From Roseovarius sp. (lineage in GTDB: Bacteria > Pseudomonadota > Alphaproteobacteria > Rhodobacterales > Rhodobacteraceae): a stretch of DNA of 64,000 nucleotides. Below are positions 55,908 through 64,000 of the stretch, piece after piece; the stretch's first letter is position 1, and each line of letters begins with the position of its first letter. The stretch is taken from positions 31,556 to 95,555 of the forward strand of contig JACIYT010000011.1 of assembly GCA_014359765.1 (NCBI GenBank), given 5' to 3'. A program made the translations under genes and the position numbers. The notes under the pieces were generated by a model. The model did no database searches, was not told the DNA's origin, and saw only the letters and a list, made by a program, of their open reading frames with translations.

Positions 55908-56732
55908 TCAGGACAGATCTGCCCGCGCCGCCATGGTCGCCACCCCGTCCGCCATGCGCCGCACACGCAGCTCGATTCCGCCCTCCTCCGGGCGTGCCTC
56001 GATGGCCACGGGCGCGCCGCAGATCAGCGGGCTGAGCCCGCGATAGCTGAAACGTGCGGGCAGCCGGCCGGCGAGATGCGTGCCGAGGTTCATCATCCAG
56101 ACGGCCTGGAGCGGCCCATGCACCACGAGGCCCGGATAGCCCTCGACCCCGGTCGCATAGGGGTGGTCGTAGTGGATGCGGTGGCCGTTGAAGGTCAGCG
56201 CCGAGAAACGGAAAAGCAGCGTCGGATCGGGGGTGATCTGCCAGGTGTGGGCCCCGGGCCAGTCCTCGGCGGGGTGCGCCGTGGGGGCCGTTCCGGGCCG
56301 GGGCTCTTCGCGATAGACGATATCCTGCCGCTCCTCCAGCCGCAGCGCCTCCGCCACGCGGTAGCGGTGGCGCAGGGTGACGAAGCCGAGCCGCCCGCTG
56401 CGCCCCTCGCGAAAGCGCACATCCTCGATGACCGTCTCGCGTGTCACCAGCTCATCGGGCGCGAAGGCGCCATGAAACATCAGCTCACCCCCCGCCCACA
56501 TCCGGCGGGGCAGCGGCAGGGCCGGCAGAAAGAGCCCGGGCCGCGGGTGGCTGTCGCGACCCAGCAGATCGGGTGTCACCGCATCGGGAACGAGGCACCA
56601 GTGCAGCCCCACCGGCACCGCCGCCTCCGCCAGCGTGCCCGCGAGCGTGACCTTGAAATGCGCGATCAGCCGCTCCGTGATCGGCTCCGAGCGGGTGAAC
56701 CGCCGCCCCGTCCAGTCGGAATAGTCGTCCAT
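55908..56732 (-). CDS. MaoC/HTD2-type acyl-CoA dehydratase
   Basis: A 274-residue double hot-dog protein of the FAS1-like dehydratase/mesaconyl-C4-CoA hydratase type. The second hot-dog carries the active-site region FSALTFNGHRIHYDHPYATGVEGYPGLVVHGP, with His and Asn as in R-hydratases. It acts on an acyl-CoA, possibly an intermediate of the acid imported by the adjacent TRAP system. The longer frame to 57188 runs through rmlA and is not real. Confidence 0.85.
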   Translation of the reverse strand: MDDYSDWTGRRFTRSEPITERLIAHFKVTLAGTLAEAAVPVGLHWCLVPDAVTPDLLGRDSHPRPGLFLPALPLPRRMWAGGELMFHGAFAPDELVTRETVIEDVRFREGRSGRLGFVTLRHRYRVAEALRLEERQDIVYREEPRPGTAPTAHPAEDWPGAHTWQITPDPTLLFRFSALTFNGHRIHYDHPYATGVEGYPGLVVHGPLQAVWMMNLGTHLAGRLPARFSYRGLSPLICGAPVAIEARPEEGGIELRVRRMADGVATMAARADLS

Positions 56733-56836
56733 GTCGCCTCCTGTCGCTGCTGCGCCTGTCCCGGCTGCGTCCGCAGCCCCATACCTCCGACAGGTTGCAG
56801 GTTTTGCATCCGAAGGAAACAGTCCCGATGCCGGAT

Positions 56837-56847
56837 CCCCCCCCCCC
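56837..56847. repeat. 11-nt C homopolymer
   Basis: A run of 11 C (G on the other strand) about 105 bp upstream of the MaoC gene and a few bases past the rmlA stop. Such tracts can slip and vary expression, though an assembly effect is also possible. Confidence 0.6.
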
Positions 56848-56853
56848 CGCCTC

Positions 56854-57726
56854 TCAGTCGAGCAGCGCCCGAAGATAGGCGCCATAGCCGTTGCGGGCAA
56901 AGACCTCGGCGCGCCGGGCCAGCGCCTCGGCGTCGATCCAGCCCTGACGATAGGCGATCTCCTCGGGGCAGCCGGTCTGGAGGCCCTGCCGCGTCTGCAG
57001 CGTGCGCACGAAATTGCCCGCGTCGAGCAGGCTGCCATGGGTTCCGGTATCGAGCCAGGCATAGCCGCGCCCCATCTTCTCGACATGGAGCCTGCCGGCC
57101 TCGAGATACATTTCCAGCAGCGAGGTGATTTCCAGCTCGCCGCGCGCCGAGGGGCGCACTTCGCGCGCGAGGCGCGGCGCGTCGCCATCGAGAAAATAGA
57201 GCCCGGTCACCGCATAGCGCGAGGGCGGATTGGCGGGTTTCTCGATGATCTCGCGGGCGCGGCCCTCGGCGTCGAAGCCCACCACGCCGTAGCGTTCGGG
57301 ATCGGCGACATGGTAGCCAAAGACCGTGCCGCCCGCGCGCCGCCGGTCGGCCTCGGCCAGCAGCTCCGGCAGCCCGTGGCCGAAGAAGATGTTGTCGCCC
57401 AGCACCATCGCCGAGGGCGCGCCGCCAAGGAACGTCTCGGTCAGCGTGTAGGCCTGCGCGAGCCCGTCAGGGCTGGGCTGGGGGATATAGCTGAGGGAAA
57501 TGCCCCATTGGCCGCCATCCCCGAGCGCGGCGCGGAACTGCGCCTGATCCTGCGGGGTGGTGATCACGGCGATGTCGCGGATGCCGGCGAGCATCAGCAC
57601 CGACAGCGGGTAATAGACCATCGGCTTGTCGTAGATCGGCAGGAGCTGTTTCGACAGGCCCATGGTGATCGGGTAGAGCCGTGTGCCCGAGCCACCTGCG
57701 AGAATGATGCCTTTGCGGTCGGTCAT
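56854..57726 (-). CDS. rmlA: Glucose-1-phosphate thymidylyltransferase
   Basis: First step of dTDP-L-rhamnose synthesis. The 290-residue nucleotidyltransferase starts [37 protein letters not shown], the signature of RmlA, with later [17 protein letters not shown] and [15 protein letters not shown]. It is the last gene of the rmlCBDA operon and overlaps rmlD by 4 bp. Confidence 0.96.
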   Translation of the reverse strand: MTDRKGIILAGGSGTRLYPITMGLSKQLLPIYDKPMVYYPLSVLMLAGIRDIAVITTPQDQAQFRAALGDGGQWGISLSYIPQPSPDGLAQAYTLTETFLGGAPSAMVLGDNIFFGHGLPELLAEADRRRAGGTVFGYHVADPERYGVVGFDAEGRAREIIEKPANPPSRYAVTGLYFLDGDAPRLAREVRPSARGELEITSLLEMYLEAGRLHVEKMGRGYAWLDTGTHGSLLDAGNFVRTLQTRQGLQTGCPEEIAYRQGWIDAEALARRAEVFARNGYGAYLRALLD

Positions 57727-58580
57727 GTCGGGGTCACTCCGATGTCGGCGAGGATCGCGGGCAGCGCCGCGCGCCAGTCGGGGCGCGCGAGGCCAAAGGC
57801 GGCCTCGGTCGCGCGGCAATCGAGCCGGGAATTGCGCGGGCGGGAGGCGGGGGCAGGGTAGTCTTCCGTCGCAATGCCGGTAACGGTGACATCGCGCCCG
57901 GCCGCGGCGAGGATCGCCTCCGCGAAGCCCCGCCAGGAGACATCCGGCGCGCCCGAGAAATGGTAGGTGCCGGTGAGGCCGGGCGCCGCGACGAGGCGTT
58001 CCGCGATGGTCAGGCAGGCATGTGCGATGGCCCCGGCAGGCGTCGGCCCGCCGATCTGGTCGCACACGATGGCGAGCGAATCGCGTGTCTCCGAAAGGCG
58101 CAGGATGGTCTTGAGAAAGTTGTTGCCATGGGCGGAAAACACCCAGGAACTGCGCAGGATCGCATGGGTGCAGCCGGTCGCTCGAATGGCCTGCTCGCCG
58201 GCGTTCTTGCTGCGGCCATAGGCGTTGAGCGGGGCGGTGGGGGCGTCGGGGGGGCGGGGGGCGATGCCGCTGCCGTCGAAGACATAATCGCTCGAGACAT
58301 GCACCAGCGGGATGCCGAGCGCCGCGCAGGCGCGGGCCATGGCGGCGGGGGCGTGCGCATTGATGCGGGTGGCGAGGGCCTCCTCGGCCTCGGCGCGGTC
58401 CACCGCCGTGTGGGCGGCGGCGTTGATCACCGCGCGCGGCGCGTGGCGGGCGATGGCGGCGGCGCAGGCGTCCGGGTCGGTGAGATCGGCCATGTCCCGC
58501 CCAAGGCAGAGCGCCCGCGGCGCGCGGCGCGCGATTTCGGTGGCGACCTGCCCGGTGCGGCCAAAGACCAGGAGGCTCAT
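57723..58580 (-). CDS. rmlD: dTDP-4-dehydrorhamnose reductase
   Basis: Makes dTDP-L-rhamnose with NADPH. The 285-residue SDR-type protein begins [19 protein letters not shown], with [23 protein letters not shown] and [10 protein letters not shown], then [12 protein letters not shown] (YxxxK). The TGQV motif replaces the usual TGxxGxxG. The start at 58580 overlaps rmlB by 4 bp. Confidence 0.95.
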   Translation of the reverse strand: MSLLVFGRTGQVATEIARRAPRALCLGRDMADLTDPDACAAAIARHAPRAVINAAAHTAVDRAEAEEALATRINAHAPAAMARACAALGIPLVHVSSDYVFDGSGIAPRPPDAPTAPLNAYGRSKNAGEQAIRATGCTHAILRSSWVFSAHGNNFLKTILRLSETRDSLAIVCDQIGGPTPAGAIAHACLTIAERLVAAPGLTGTYHFSGAPDVSWRGFAEAILAAAGRDVTVTGIATEDYPAPASRPRNSRLDCRATEAAFGLARPDWRAALPAILADIGVTPT

Positions 58581-59620
58581 GTGCCCCTCCCCACCCGGCT
58601 GCCCACCCCCTCGACCGCCAGGAGCGGCCGCCACCAGTCGGGATTGTCGAGAAACCAGCGCACCGTCCGCCGGAGCCCCTCCTCCACCGGGACCCTGGGC
58701 TGCCAGCCCAGCTCGCGGGTGATGCGCGCGGGGTCGATGGCATAGCGCGCGTCATGGCCGGGCCGGTCGGCGACGAAGCGCACCAGTTCGCGGCAGCGGC
58801 TGCCCGGGCGCGGGGCCATCTCGTCCACGAGATCGCAGATCCTGTGGACGAGGTCGATATTGCGCCGCTCGTTATGGCCGCCGACATTGTAGCTGCGCCC
58901 CGGCTGTCCGCGCGCCACCGCGAGCAGCAGCGCCTCGGCGTGATCCTCCACGAAGAGCCAGTCGCGCACGTTCTCGCCCCGCCCGTAAACCGGGATCGGC
59001 CGGCGGTGGAGCGCGTTCAGGATGACCTTGGGGATGAGTTTCTCGGGGAAATGGAAGGGGCCGTAATTGTTCGAGCAGTTGGTCAGCACCACCGGCAGGC
59101 CATAGGTGTGATGCCAGGCGCGCACGAGGTGATCGGCCGCCGCCTTGGAGGCGGCGTAGGGGCTGCGCGGATCGTAGGGCGTCGCTTCGGTAAAGAGGCC
59201 CGTGGGCCCGAGGCTGCCATAGACCTCGTCGGTCGAGATGTGGTGAAAGCGAAAACCGTCGGGCCGTCCGGCGCGCTGCCAGTGGGCGCGCGCGGCCTCG
59301 AGCAGGTTGAAGGTGCCGGTGATGTTGGTCTCGATGAAATCTCCCGGCCCGTCGATGGAGCGATCGACATGGCTCTCGGCGGCGAGATGCATCACCGCGT
59401 CGGGCGCGGCCTCGGCCATCACCCGCGCGAGCGCCGCGCGGTCGCGGATATCGGCATGAACGAAGCGATGGAGCGGGCTTGCGGCGACGGGCGCGACGTT
59501 CTCGGGGCGGCCGGCATAGGTCAGCGCATCGAGATTGGTCACGCGATGGCCGCGCGCCACCGCGAGGCGCACCACCGCCGAGCCGATGAAGCCGCAGCCG
59601 CCGGTGACGAGGAGCCGCAT
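58577..59620 (-). CDS. rmlB: dTDP-glucose 4,6-dehydratase
   Basis: Second step of the rhamnose pathway. A 347-residue extended [18 protein letters not shown], the [11 protein letters not shown] region, [22 protein letters not shown] and [17 protein letters not shown] are RmlB motifs; catalytic Tyr and Lys lie in YAASK. ATG 59620 begins [13 protein letters not shown]. It is 4 bp from the rmlC stop. Confidence 0.96.
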   Translation of the reverse strand: MRLLVTGGCGFIGSAVVRLAVARGHRVTNLDALTYAGRPENVAPVAASPLHRFVHADIRDRAALARVMAEAAPDAVMHLAAESHVDRSIDGPGDFIETNITGTFNLLEAARAHWQRAGRPDGFRFHHISTDEVYGSLGPTGLFTEATPYDPRSPYAASKAAADHLVRAWHHTYGLPVVLTNCSNNYGPFHFPEKLIPKVILNALHRRPIPVYGRGENVRDWLFVEDHAEALLLAVARGQPGRSYNVGGHNERRNIDLVHRICDLVDEMAPRPGSRCRELVRFVADRPGHDARYAIDPARITRELGWQPRVPVEEGLRRTVRWFLDNPDWWRPLLAVEGVGSRVGRGT

Positions 59621-59624
59621 CGCC

Positions 59625-60185
59625 TCAGCCCTGCCAGGTGAAATGCACAGGCAGGTCGCGCAGGCGCGGGGCGGTGGCGTCCTTTTCCGACAGGATGGGC
59701 GGGGTATCGAGCCCCCAGTCGATGCCGAGATCGGGATCGTCGAACCGCACCGCCGCATCGCATTCCGGCGCGTAGTGGTCCGAGCATTTGTAGATGATTT
59801 CGGTCTCGGGCTCGCGCGTGACGAAGCCGTGCAGGAACCCCGCCGGAATCAGGAGCTGCCGCCCGTTCGCAAAGCTCAGCTCGACCCCGATCCAGCGCCC
59901 GTAGCCCGGGCTGCCGTGGCGAATATCGACGGCCACATCGAAAAGCGCGCCGCGCCCGCAGCGCACCAGCTTGGCCTGGGCATGGGGCGGGGTCTGGAAA
60001 TGCAGGCCGCGCAGCGTGCGGGCAGCGAGCGAGAAGGAATGATTGTCCTGCACGAAGTCGATCTCGATACCGTGTTCGGCCATCCGGCGGCGGTTCCAGC
60101 TTTCGCTGAAGAAGCCGCGGCTGTCGCCGTGACGCGGCGGCGTCAGGATCAGCACGCCGGGCAATGAGGTCGCTTCGATCTTCAT
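59625..60185 (-). CDS. rmlC: dTDP-4-dehydrorhamnose 3,5-epimerase
   Basis: Third step of the pathway and the first gene of the operon. A 186-residue cupin-like epimerase with [29 protein letters not shown] and [25 protein letters not shown]. Active-site His and Tyr are present. ATG 60185 follows GGGAACC; an upstream ATG adds four residues. Confidence 0.95.
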   Translation of the reverse strand: MKIEATSLPGVLILTPPRHGDSRGFFSESWNRRRMAEHGIEIDFVQDNHSFSLAARTLRGLHFQTPPHAQAKLVRCGRGALFDVAVDIRHGSPGYGRWIGVELSFANGRQLLIPAGFLHGFVTREPETEIIYKCSDHYAPECDAAVRFDDPDLGIDWGLDTPPILSEKDATAPRLRDLPVHFTWQG

Positions 60186-60608
60186 CACGGTTCCCACTCA
60201 GATCCGGTCGCCTGGTGCAGACGCGCGGGAGGCCGGGAATGGCCCCCCGGGGCGGGGCGCGCGCCCCTGCATGGGTGATAACGTGCAGGCCCGCGCATGG
60301 GAATGCCCGATCGGCAGGGGCGCCGCCGCGATTGCGGCCCCCGGGGCCGGGCGCCCCTCGGGCGCTGGCCCATACGCCGCGCGCCGCGCGCAGGGCGGGC
60401 AGGAGACATGCGGCAAACGCGATCAGGATCAATGCGAACATTCCGCCTCCTGGAAGCAAGGCCCCTGGAATCAGGGCCGCTCCCCGGATATTGCGCATGA
60501 AAGGTGAACATCCGGTTGACGCCCGCGCCTTTATCCTCGCTGCCCGCGCCAGGGCCGCTTGCCGTCGCGCGCGCATCCCCTAGTCTCTCACCGAAAAGGG
60601 AGGACCCG
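60186..60608. other. 423-bp intergenic region between rmlC and the ABC exporter
   Basis: Divergent promoter region for the rml operon and the ABC transporter. On the minus strand, an ATG at 60441 preceded by AGGAGGCGG starts a short hydrophobic stretch (MFALILIAFAACLLPALRA) that then runs on into rmlC out of frame; it may be a small membrane peptide or chance. Several short GC palindromes are present. No conserved gene was recognised. Confidence 0.5.
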
Positions 60609-61538
60609 ATGGCGGCGATCGTCGAGGTGACAGATCTCAGCAAGACCTACGGGGACGGGTTCCGCGCGCTGCGCGGCGTCGATCTGCGCATTGCCGAGGG
60701 CGAGATCCTCGCCTTGCTGGGCCCCAATGGCGCGGGCAAGACCACGCTCATCTCGGCGCTTTGCGGGATCGTCACGCCGACGGGTGGGCAGGCGCTTGTC
60801 GGCGGGCATGACGTGGTCGCGGATTATCGCGCCGCGCGTTGCCTCGTGGGGCTGGTGCCGCAGGAGGTGATGCTCGACCCGTTCGACCGGGTCATCGACG
60901 CGCTGCGCTTCTCGCGCGGGCTCTTTGGCAGGGGGCGCGACGAGGCGCTGATCGCGCGCATCCTGCGGCAGCTCTCGCTCTGGGACAAGCGCGACGCGCG
61001 CCTGCGCGAACTCTCGGGGGGGATGCGGCGGCGGGTGCTGATCGCCAAGGCGCTCTGCCACGAGCCACGCGTGCTCTTTCTCGACGAGCCGACGGCGGGC
61101 GTCGATGTGGGGCTGCGCCGCGACATGTGGGAGGTGGTGCGCGGCCTCCGGGCGCGGGGCGTCACCATCATCCTGACCACCCATTACATCGAGGAGGCCG
61201 AGGCCATCGCCGATCGGATCGCCATCATCGACAAGGGCGAGATCCTGCTGGTGGAGGAGACCGCCGAGCTGATTCGCAAGATGGGACGCAAGACATTGCG
61301 CATCGCTCTGGCGGCGCCCCTGGCGCGGCTTCCCGCGGCGCTGGCGGAAGACGGGCTGGAGCTGATCGAGGAGGGGCGCGCGCTGCTTTGTCATCTTCCG
61401 GCGCAGGGCGCGGGCGACGGGCTCACCCGCCTCGTGCAGGCCCTGGCGCAGGAGGGGCTGGCCCTGCGCGACATCGAGACCCGCCAGAGCCGCCTCGAGG
61501 AGATCTTCGTGGGCTTGCTGCGCGAGGGGGCAGCATGA
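60609..61538 (+). CDS. ABC-2 exporter ATP-binding protein
   Basis: A 309-residue ATPase. Walker A is GPNGAGKTT, the signature [15 protein letters not shown] and Walker [15 protein letters not shown]-terminal extension of about 70 residues follows the ATPase core, as in DrrA/NodI-like transporters. The partner permease follows with a 4-bp overlap. Cargo is unknown; the nearby dTDP-rhamnose genes suggest, but do not prove, a glycan or drug role. Confidence 0.93.
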   Translation: MAAIVEVTDLSKTYGDGFRALRGVDLRIAEGEILALLGPNGAGKTTLISALCGIVTPTGGQALVGGHDVVADYRAARCLVGLVPQEVMLDPFDRVIDALRFSRGLFGRGRDEALIARILRQLSLWDKRDARLRELSGGMRRRVLIAKALCHEPRVLFLDEPTAGVDVGLRRDMWEVVRGLRARGVTIILTTHYIEEAEAIADRIAIIDKGEILLVEETAELIRKMGRKTLRIALAAPLARLPAALAEDGLELIEEGRALLCHLPAQGAGDGLTRLVQALAQEGLALRDIETRQSRLEEIFVGLLREGAA

Positions 61539-62296
61539 ACCTGCACGCCATCGCCGCGATCTATGTCTATGAAATGAGGCGGTTTCGTCGCACCATCTTC
61601 GAGAGCCTGCTGTCGCCCGTGATCTCCACCACGCTCTATTTCGTGGTCTTCGGCGCCGCCATCGGCGAGCGCATCGAGGAGGTGGAAGGCATCAGCTACG
61701 GCGCCTTCATCGTGCCCGGCCTGATCATGCTGAGCGTGATGACACAGGCCATTTCCAATGCCTCCTTCGGTATCTATTTTCCGAAATTCATCGGCACGAT
61801 CTACGAATTGCTCTCGGCCCCGGTCAGCTTTTTCGAGATCGTGCTCGGCCATGTCGGGGCGGCGGCGACGAAATCGCTGCTGATCGGCGGGATGATCCTG
61901 CTGACCGCCGGGGTTTTCGTCGATTTCGAGATCCGGCATCCGGGAATGATGCTGGCCTTTCTGGTGATGACCTGCATCAGCTTTGCGCTCTTCGGGTTCA
62001 TCATCGGGATATGGGCGGAGAATTTCCAGCAGTTGCAGCTGGTTCCGCTGCTGGTGATCACCCCGCTCGTATTTCTGGGGGGCGCGTTCTACTCGGTGGC
62101 GATGCTGCCGCCGGCCTGGCAGGCGGTGGCGCTGTTCAACCCGGTGGTCTATCTCATCTCGGGTTTTCGCTGGTCGTTCTTCGGGGTGGCGGATGTGGGC
62201 GTGGGCTGGAGCCTCCTGGCCATCGCGCTCTTTCTGACGCTTTGTCTCGGGGTGGTCTGGTGGATTTTCCGGAGCGGCTACCGGATCAGGGCCTGA
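61535..62296 (+). CDS. ABC-2 type transporter permease
   Basis: A 253-residue membrane protein with about six helices, the permease for the preceding ATPase. [43 protein letters not shown] and [17 protein letters not shown] are DrrB/NodJ-like ABC-2 signatures. ATGA overlap with the ATPase gene shows translational coupling. Confidence 0.93.
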   Translation: MNLHAIAAIYVYEMRRFRRTIFESLLSPVISTTLYFVVFGAAIGERIEEVEGISYGAFIVPGLIMLSVMTQAISNASFGIYFPKFIGTIYELLSAPVSFFEIVLGHVGAAATKSLLIGGMILLTAGVFVDFEIRHPGMMLAFLVMTCISFALFGFIIGIWAENFQQLQLVPLLVITPLVFLGGAFYSVAMLPPAWQAVALFNPVVYLISGFRWSFFGVADVGVGWSLLAIALFLTLCLGVVWWIFRSGYRIRA

Positions 62297-62401
62297 GCGG
62301 CGAAATCCGGCAAATTCCGGAGTTTCTGCATTCGCAACTTTCAATAGGGCTTTGGGGGCGCTATGATGCCTTTGATCAGTCGGGAAAGGATTTGAAGCGC
62401 C

Positions 62402-62746
62402 ATGACCAGATTTGGAACCATCGCACTCGCCGCAGTGCTCGCCGTGACCTCGACCGCCGCTGTCGCAGCACCCGGGTCGGTTGTCCGGCAGGGCAATGAA
62501 ACCGCGCTTGAACTGGCGAATCGGATCGGGGCCTGCGGGTCCGCCGGGATCGCTGGCGCCAATTATGCGGAAGGGGGCACCGTGCTGCAGGTTCAGTGCG
62601 CCGGTGCTGCCGGGGGCGATCTGTCCGGCGGTCTCGGGACCGGGGGCGCCGTGGCCGCGGGCGTTGTCAGCGTCGCGCTCATCGCTGCGGCCGCGTCGGG
62701 CGGCGGCAGCTCGTCCTCGACCACCTCGACGAGCGGCACCAACTGA
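62402..62746 (+). CDS. Small exported protein, unknown function
   Basis: A 114-residue protein with a signal peptide (MTRFGTIALAAVLAVTSTAAVA), a compact middle with two cysteines (RIGACGSAGIAGANYAEGGTVLQVQCAG), a hydrophobic Gly/Ala helix (GGAVAAGVVSVALIAAAASG) and a Ser/Thr-rich end. The helix could anchor it in the membrane. I do not recognise the family. Isolated between the ABC exporter and the AsnC-type gene. Confidence 0.75.
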   Translation: MTRFGTIALAAVLAVTSTAAVAAPGSVVRQGNETALELANRIGACGSAGIAGANYAEGGTVLQVQCAGAAGGDLSGGLGTGGAVAAGVVSVALIAAAASGGGSSSSTTSTSGTN

Positions 62747-62875
62747 CGCAGGCCGGGGCCACCGCCGGGTGGCCTGATTCGACAGGGCGCGGCCCCTGCA
62801 TGGGGCCGTTTGCCGTTTGACGGTATTATCTTTGACGGTATTATCGAAGCCGTCTCGCCGGCCCTTCCGAGGGCG

Positions 62876-63112
62876 TCAGAACGCCTTGAAGGTGAGCGTG
62901 GTCTCGGTCCGCTCGATTCCGTCGATATCGAGCAGGTTATCGTTGATATACTTGCCGATATCCTCGCCCTCGGGGATGTAGAGCTTGAGCAGCAGGTCGA
63001 AGGGACCCGAGGTCGAGTAAAGCTCGGAATGGATCTCGCGCAGCGCGATCGCCTCGGCCACGCGGTAGGACTGGCCGGGCTTGCAGCGGATGTTGATGAA
63101 GACGCAACGCAT
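62876..63112 (-). CDS. Lrp/AsnC ligand-binding domain protein without HTH
   Basis: A 78-residue protein equal to the C-terminal RAM/AsnC effector domain: MRCVFINIRCKPGQSYRVAEAIA, SELYSTSGPFDLLLKLYIPEGEDIGKYINDNLLDIDGIERTETTLTFKAF. The DNA-binding half is missing. Stand-alone domains of this kind exist and bind amino acids or form rings. GGAGGG precedes the ATG. Known examples are often called SAM-like or Lrp-type ligand-binding proteins. Confidence 0.88.
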   Translation of the reverse strand: MRCVFINIRCKPGQSYRVAEAIALREIHSELYSTSGPFDLLLKLYIPEGEDIGKYINDNLLDIDGIERTETTLTFKAF

Positions 63113-63232
63113 TCGGGCCCTCCGGCTGTGGTGATGTTGGCTCGAGTATTTCCGCAATGGCGACGATTGTCCATGATCTCGGGGCCAGGGGAACACGCGC
63201 GCCGATATTGCCTGCCCGGCGTGGCGTGCCAG

Positions 63233-63322
63233 TGTCCGACATCTGGCGGATGTTGCCCAATGACGGCGTCGCACTGGATGCCGCGGGCTGCGGCGCGCGA
63301 GGTGTTGTGAAATGGCCCGGGA
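63233..63322. repeat. Dispersed repeat, copy 2
   Basis: The inverted counterpart of 12264-12352, with blocks TGTCCGACATCTG, CGGATG, GGCGTCGCAC, GGATGC and GCGGGCTGCGG. It begins the gene-poor stretch that ends at an IS3-type transposase. Confidence 0.7.
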
Positions 63323-63902
63323 CGTACGAATTCATAGCCTTCGGCAAGACAAGTCCTTGTGAGGCAATTGTGCCCGGGATGTCCGGGCGCGATCAAGGAT
63401 CATGCCGCCCGCCACCTGTCTGCCGAGCGAAGACCGGACACAGGCTCCGCATATCCTGCAGGCCATGGCCGGGCTTGGGGCTGGCGGCGGCGCATGGAAG
63501 CTGGGGAATTCGACACGGTCACCGATCTGGCGAATGCCATGGGCAACCCAAGTTCGACATCACAACCGATAAGTGATTGATTTTGTAATGGCGGGACGGG
63601 CCATTTTGTGACTACGCGGGGGTGTCAGGCAGGTTTGGGGCAGGCTCAGGGTGTCGAAGAACTCCAGCTGTTCCTCGGTGCGGTGCGCTACGCCGAAGGC
63701 TCCGCGCGCGGCCTCCTACACCACCTCTCAGGACACTGCCATCTGAGGTCACGTCCGTCAAGGTGGTCTAAATTCCCAGATGGCCTGAGGGCATGATCAG
63801 GCGGCTTTTGTGGTTATGCTTGTCCGTCGTCAGATAATTTGGGACAGTAGAGCGTTTTTCCGTTTGGAGGCTCTGTGATCGTGCCCCCGTTTCACCGGAC
63901 AG
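63323..63902. other. About 580 bp without a clear gene, IS-adjacent
   Basis: Reading frames here are short and the base composition is less GC-biased than the surrounding genes (for example the AT-rich 63560-63610 and 63770-63870). Minus-strand fragments such as AEEQLEFFDTLS-like and KMARPAITKS look like eroded mobile DNA, but I could not assign a family. The end of an insertion sequence begins near 63875. Confidence 0.6.
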
Positions 63903-64000
63903 TCAGGCGGTTGCGGTTTGAGCTGCGATGAACTCGCGGGGCGAGCGCATCTTCAGCCCTGAATGCGGGTGGTTTTCATTGTAGTCCTCGATCCACCCGG
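63875..64000 (-). mobile_element. IS3-type insertion sequence, end only
   Basis: The end of an insertion sequence reaching the window edge: a likely terminal inverted repeat (about 63875-63902, ending CACCGGACA) next to the 3' end of its transposase. The other end and the rest of the element lie outside. Confidence 0.7.
63903..64000 (-). CDS. IS3-family transposase OrfB, C-terminal fragment
   Basis: Only the last 31 codons are in the window. They encode WIEDYNENHPHSGLKMRSPREF and end AAQTATA, the invariant C-terminus of IS3-group integrase-like transposases (rve domain). The start and catalytic DDE residues lie outside. Whether the copy is complete cannot be judged. Confidence 0.85.
   Translation of the reverse strand, partial: GWIEDYNENHPHSGLKMRSPREFIAAQTATA

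Noticed and set aside
60380..60441. Small hydrophobic peptide (ATG at 60441, minus strand) with AGGAGG
   Set aside because: The ribosome-binding site is good, but the frame runs into rmlC without a stop, so I could not define an end. Noted in the intergenic entry only.

Overview
The window is chromosomal DNA with very high G+C (roughly two thirds, my estimate by eye), strongly GC-biased third codon positions, short gaps and many 4-bp ATGA gene overlaps. Gene content points to an alphaproteobacterium of the Rhodobacteraceae/Roseobacter type: a ctaC-ctaB-orf-ctaG-ctaE-surf1-thrC-M16 peptidase run, a PetP/PetR-like MarR plus response-regulator pair, an FNR-type box, TRAP transporters, and two 3'-end motifs of the GAGTATTT...AAAGATGAAG type. 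No rRNA, tRNA, CRISPR array or prophage was seen.

Layout. 1-9.9 kb: tail of an AstE/AspA-type deacylase, a LOG-family protein, a glutamate dehydrogenase gene broken by frameshifts, smpB, dapD, a TetR regulator with an AhpD-like target and a degenerate glutaredoxin, rppH, a glutathionyl-hydroquinone reductase, trpS and a rhomboid-like pseudoprotease. 9.9-13.9 kb: ilvE, petP-petR, an MBL-fold hydrolase and a GNAT acetyltransferase. 13.9-20.8 kb: the leftward aa3 cytochrome oxidase assembly cluster with SURF1, threonine synthase and an M16 peptidase. 20.9-25.8 kb: tldD behind an FNR box, an adenosine-kinase-like PfkB enzyme, nth, an Ada-like repair protein and an OmpA lipoprotein. 25.8-31.3 kb: a large formate dehydrogenase alpha subunit without visible partners, then rpsO-pnp with clear terminators. 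31.4-40.6 kb: an RTX-repeat protein, ettA, a PAS-GGDEF-EAL protein, nadD, dacB, a crotonase and a PLP aminotransferase. 40.6-46.4 kb: a MITE-like insertion, a MATE pump, an esterase, nadE and an exported 18-repeat MORN protein. 47.2-51.6 kb: leuA behind a leucine leader peptide, then the 5-oxoprolinase operon pxpBCA. 51.6-56.7 kb: an MFS transporter, a TRAP transporter and a MaoC-type dehydratase. 56.8-62.3 kb: the dTDP-L-rhamnose operon rmlCBDA and an ABC-2 exporter. 62.4-64 kb: a secreted small protein, an AsnC ligand-binding domain, the second copy of a dispersed repeat, and the end of an IS3-type transposase.

Most of the window is housekeeping. I found no convincing new multi-gene system. 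The better leads are local: the MITE that duplicated a TTAG in which two convergent genes both terminate; the TetR operator shared between the regulator and an AhpD-like gene; the inactive rhomboid; the two-indel gdhA; the leucine attenuator; and the shared 3'-end motif with hairpin.
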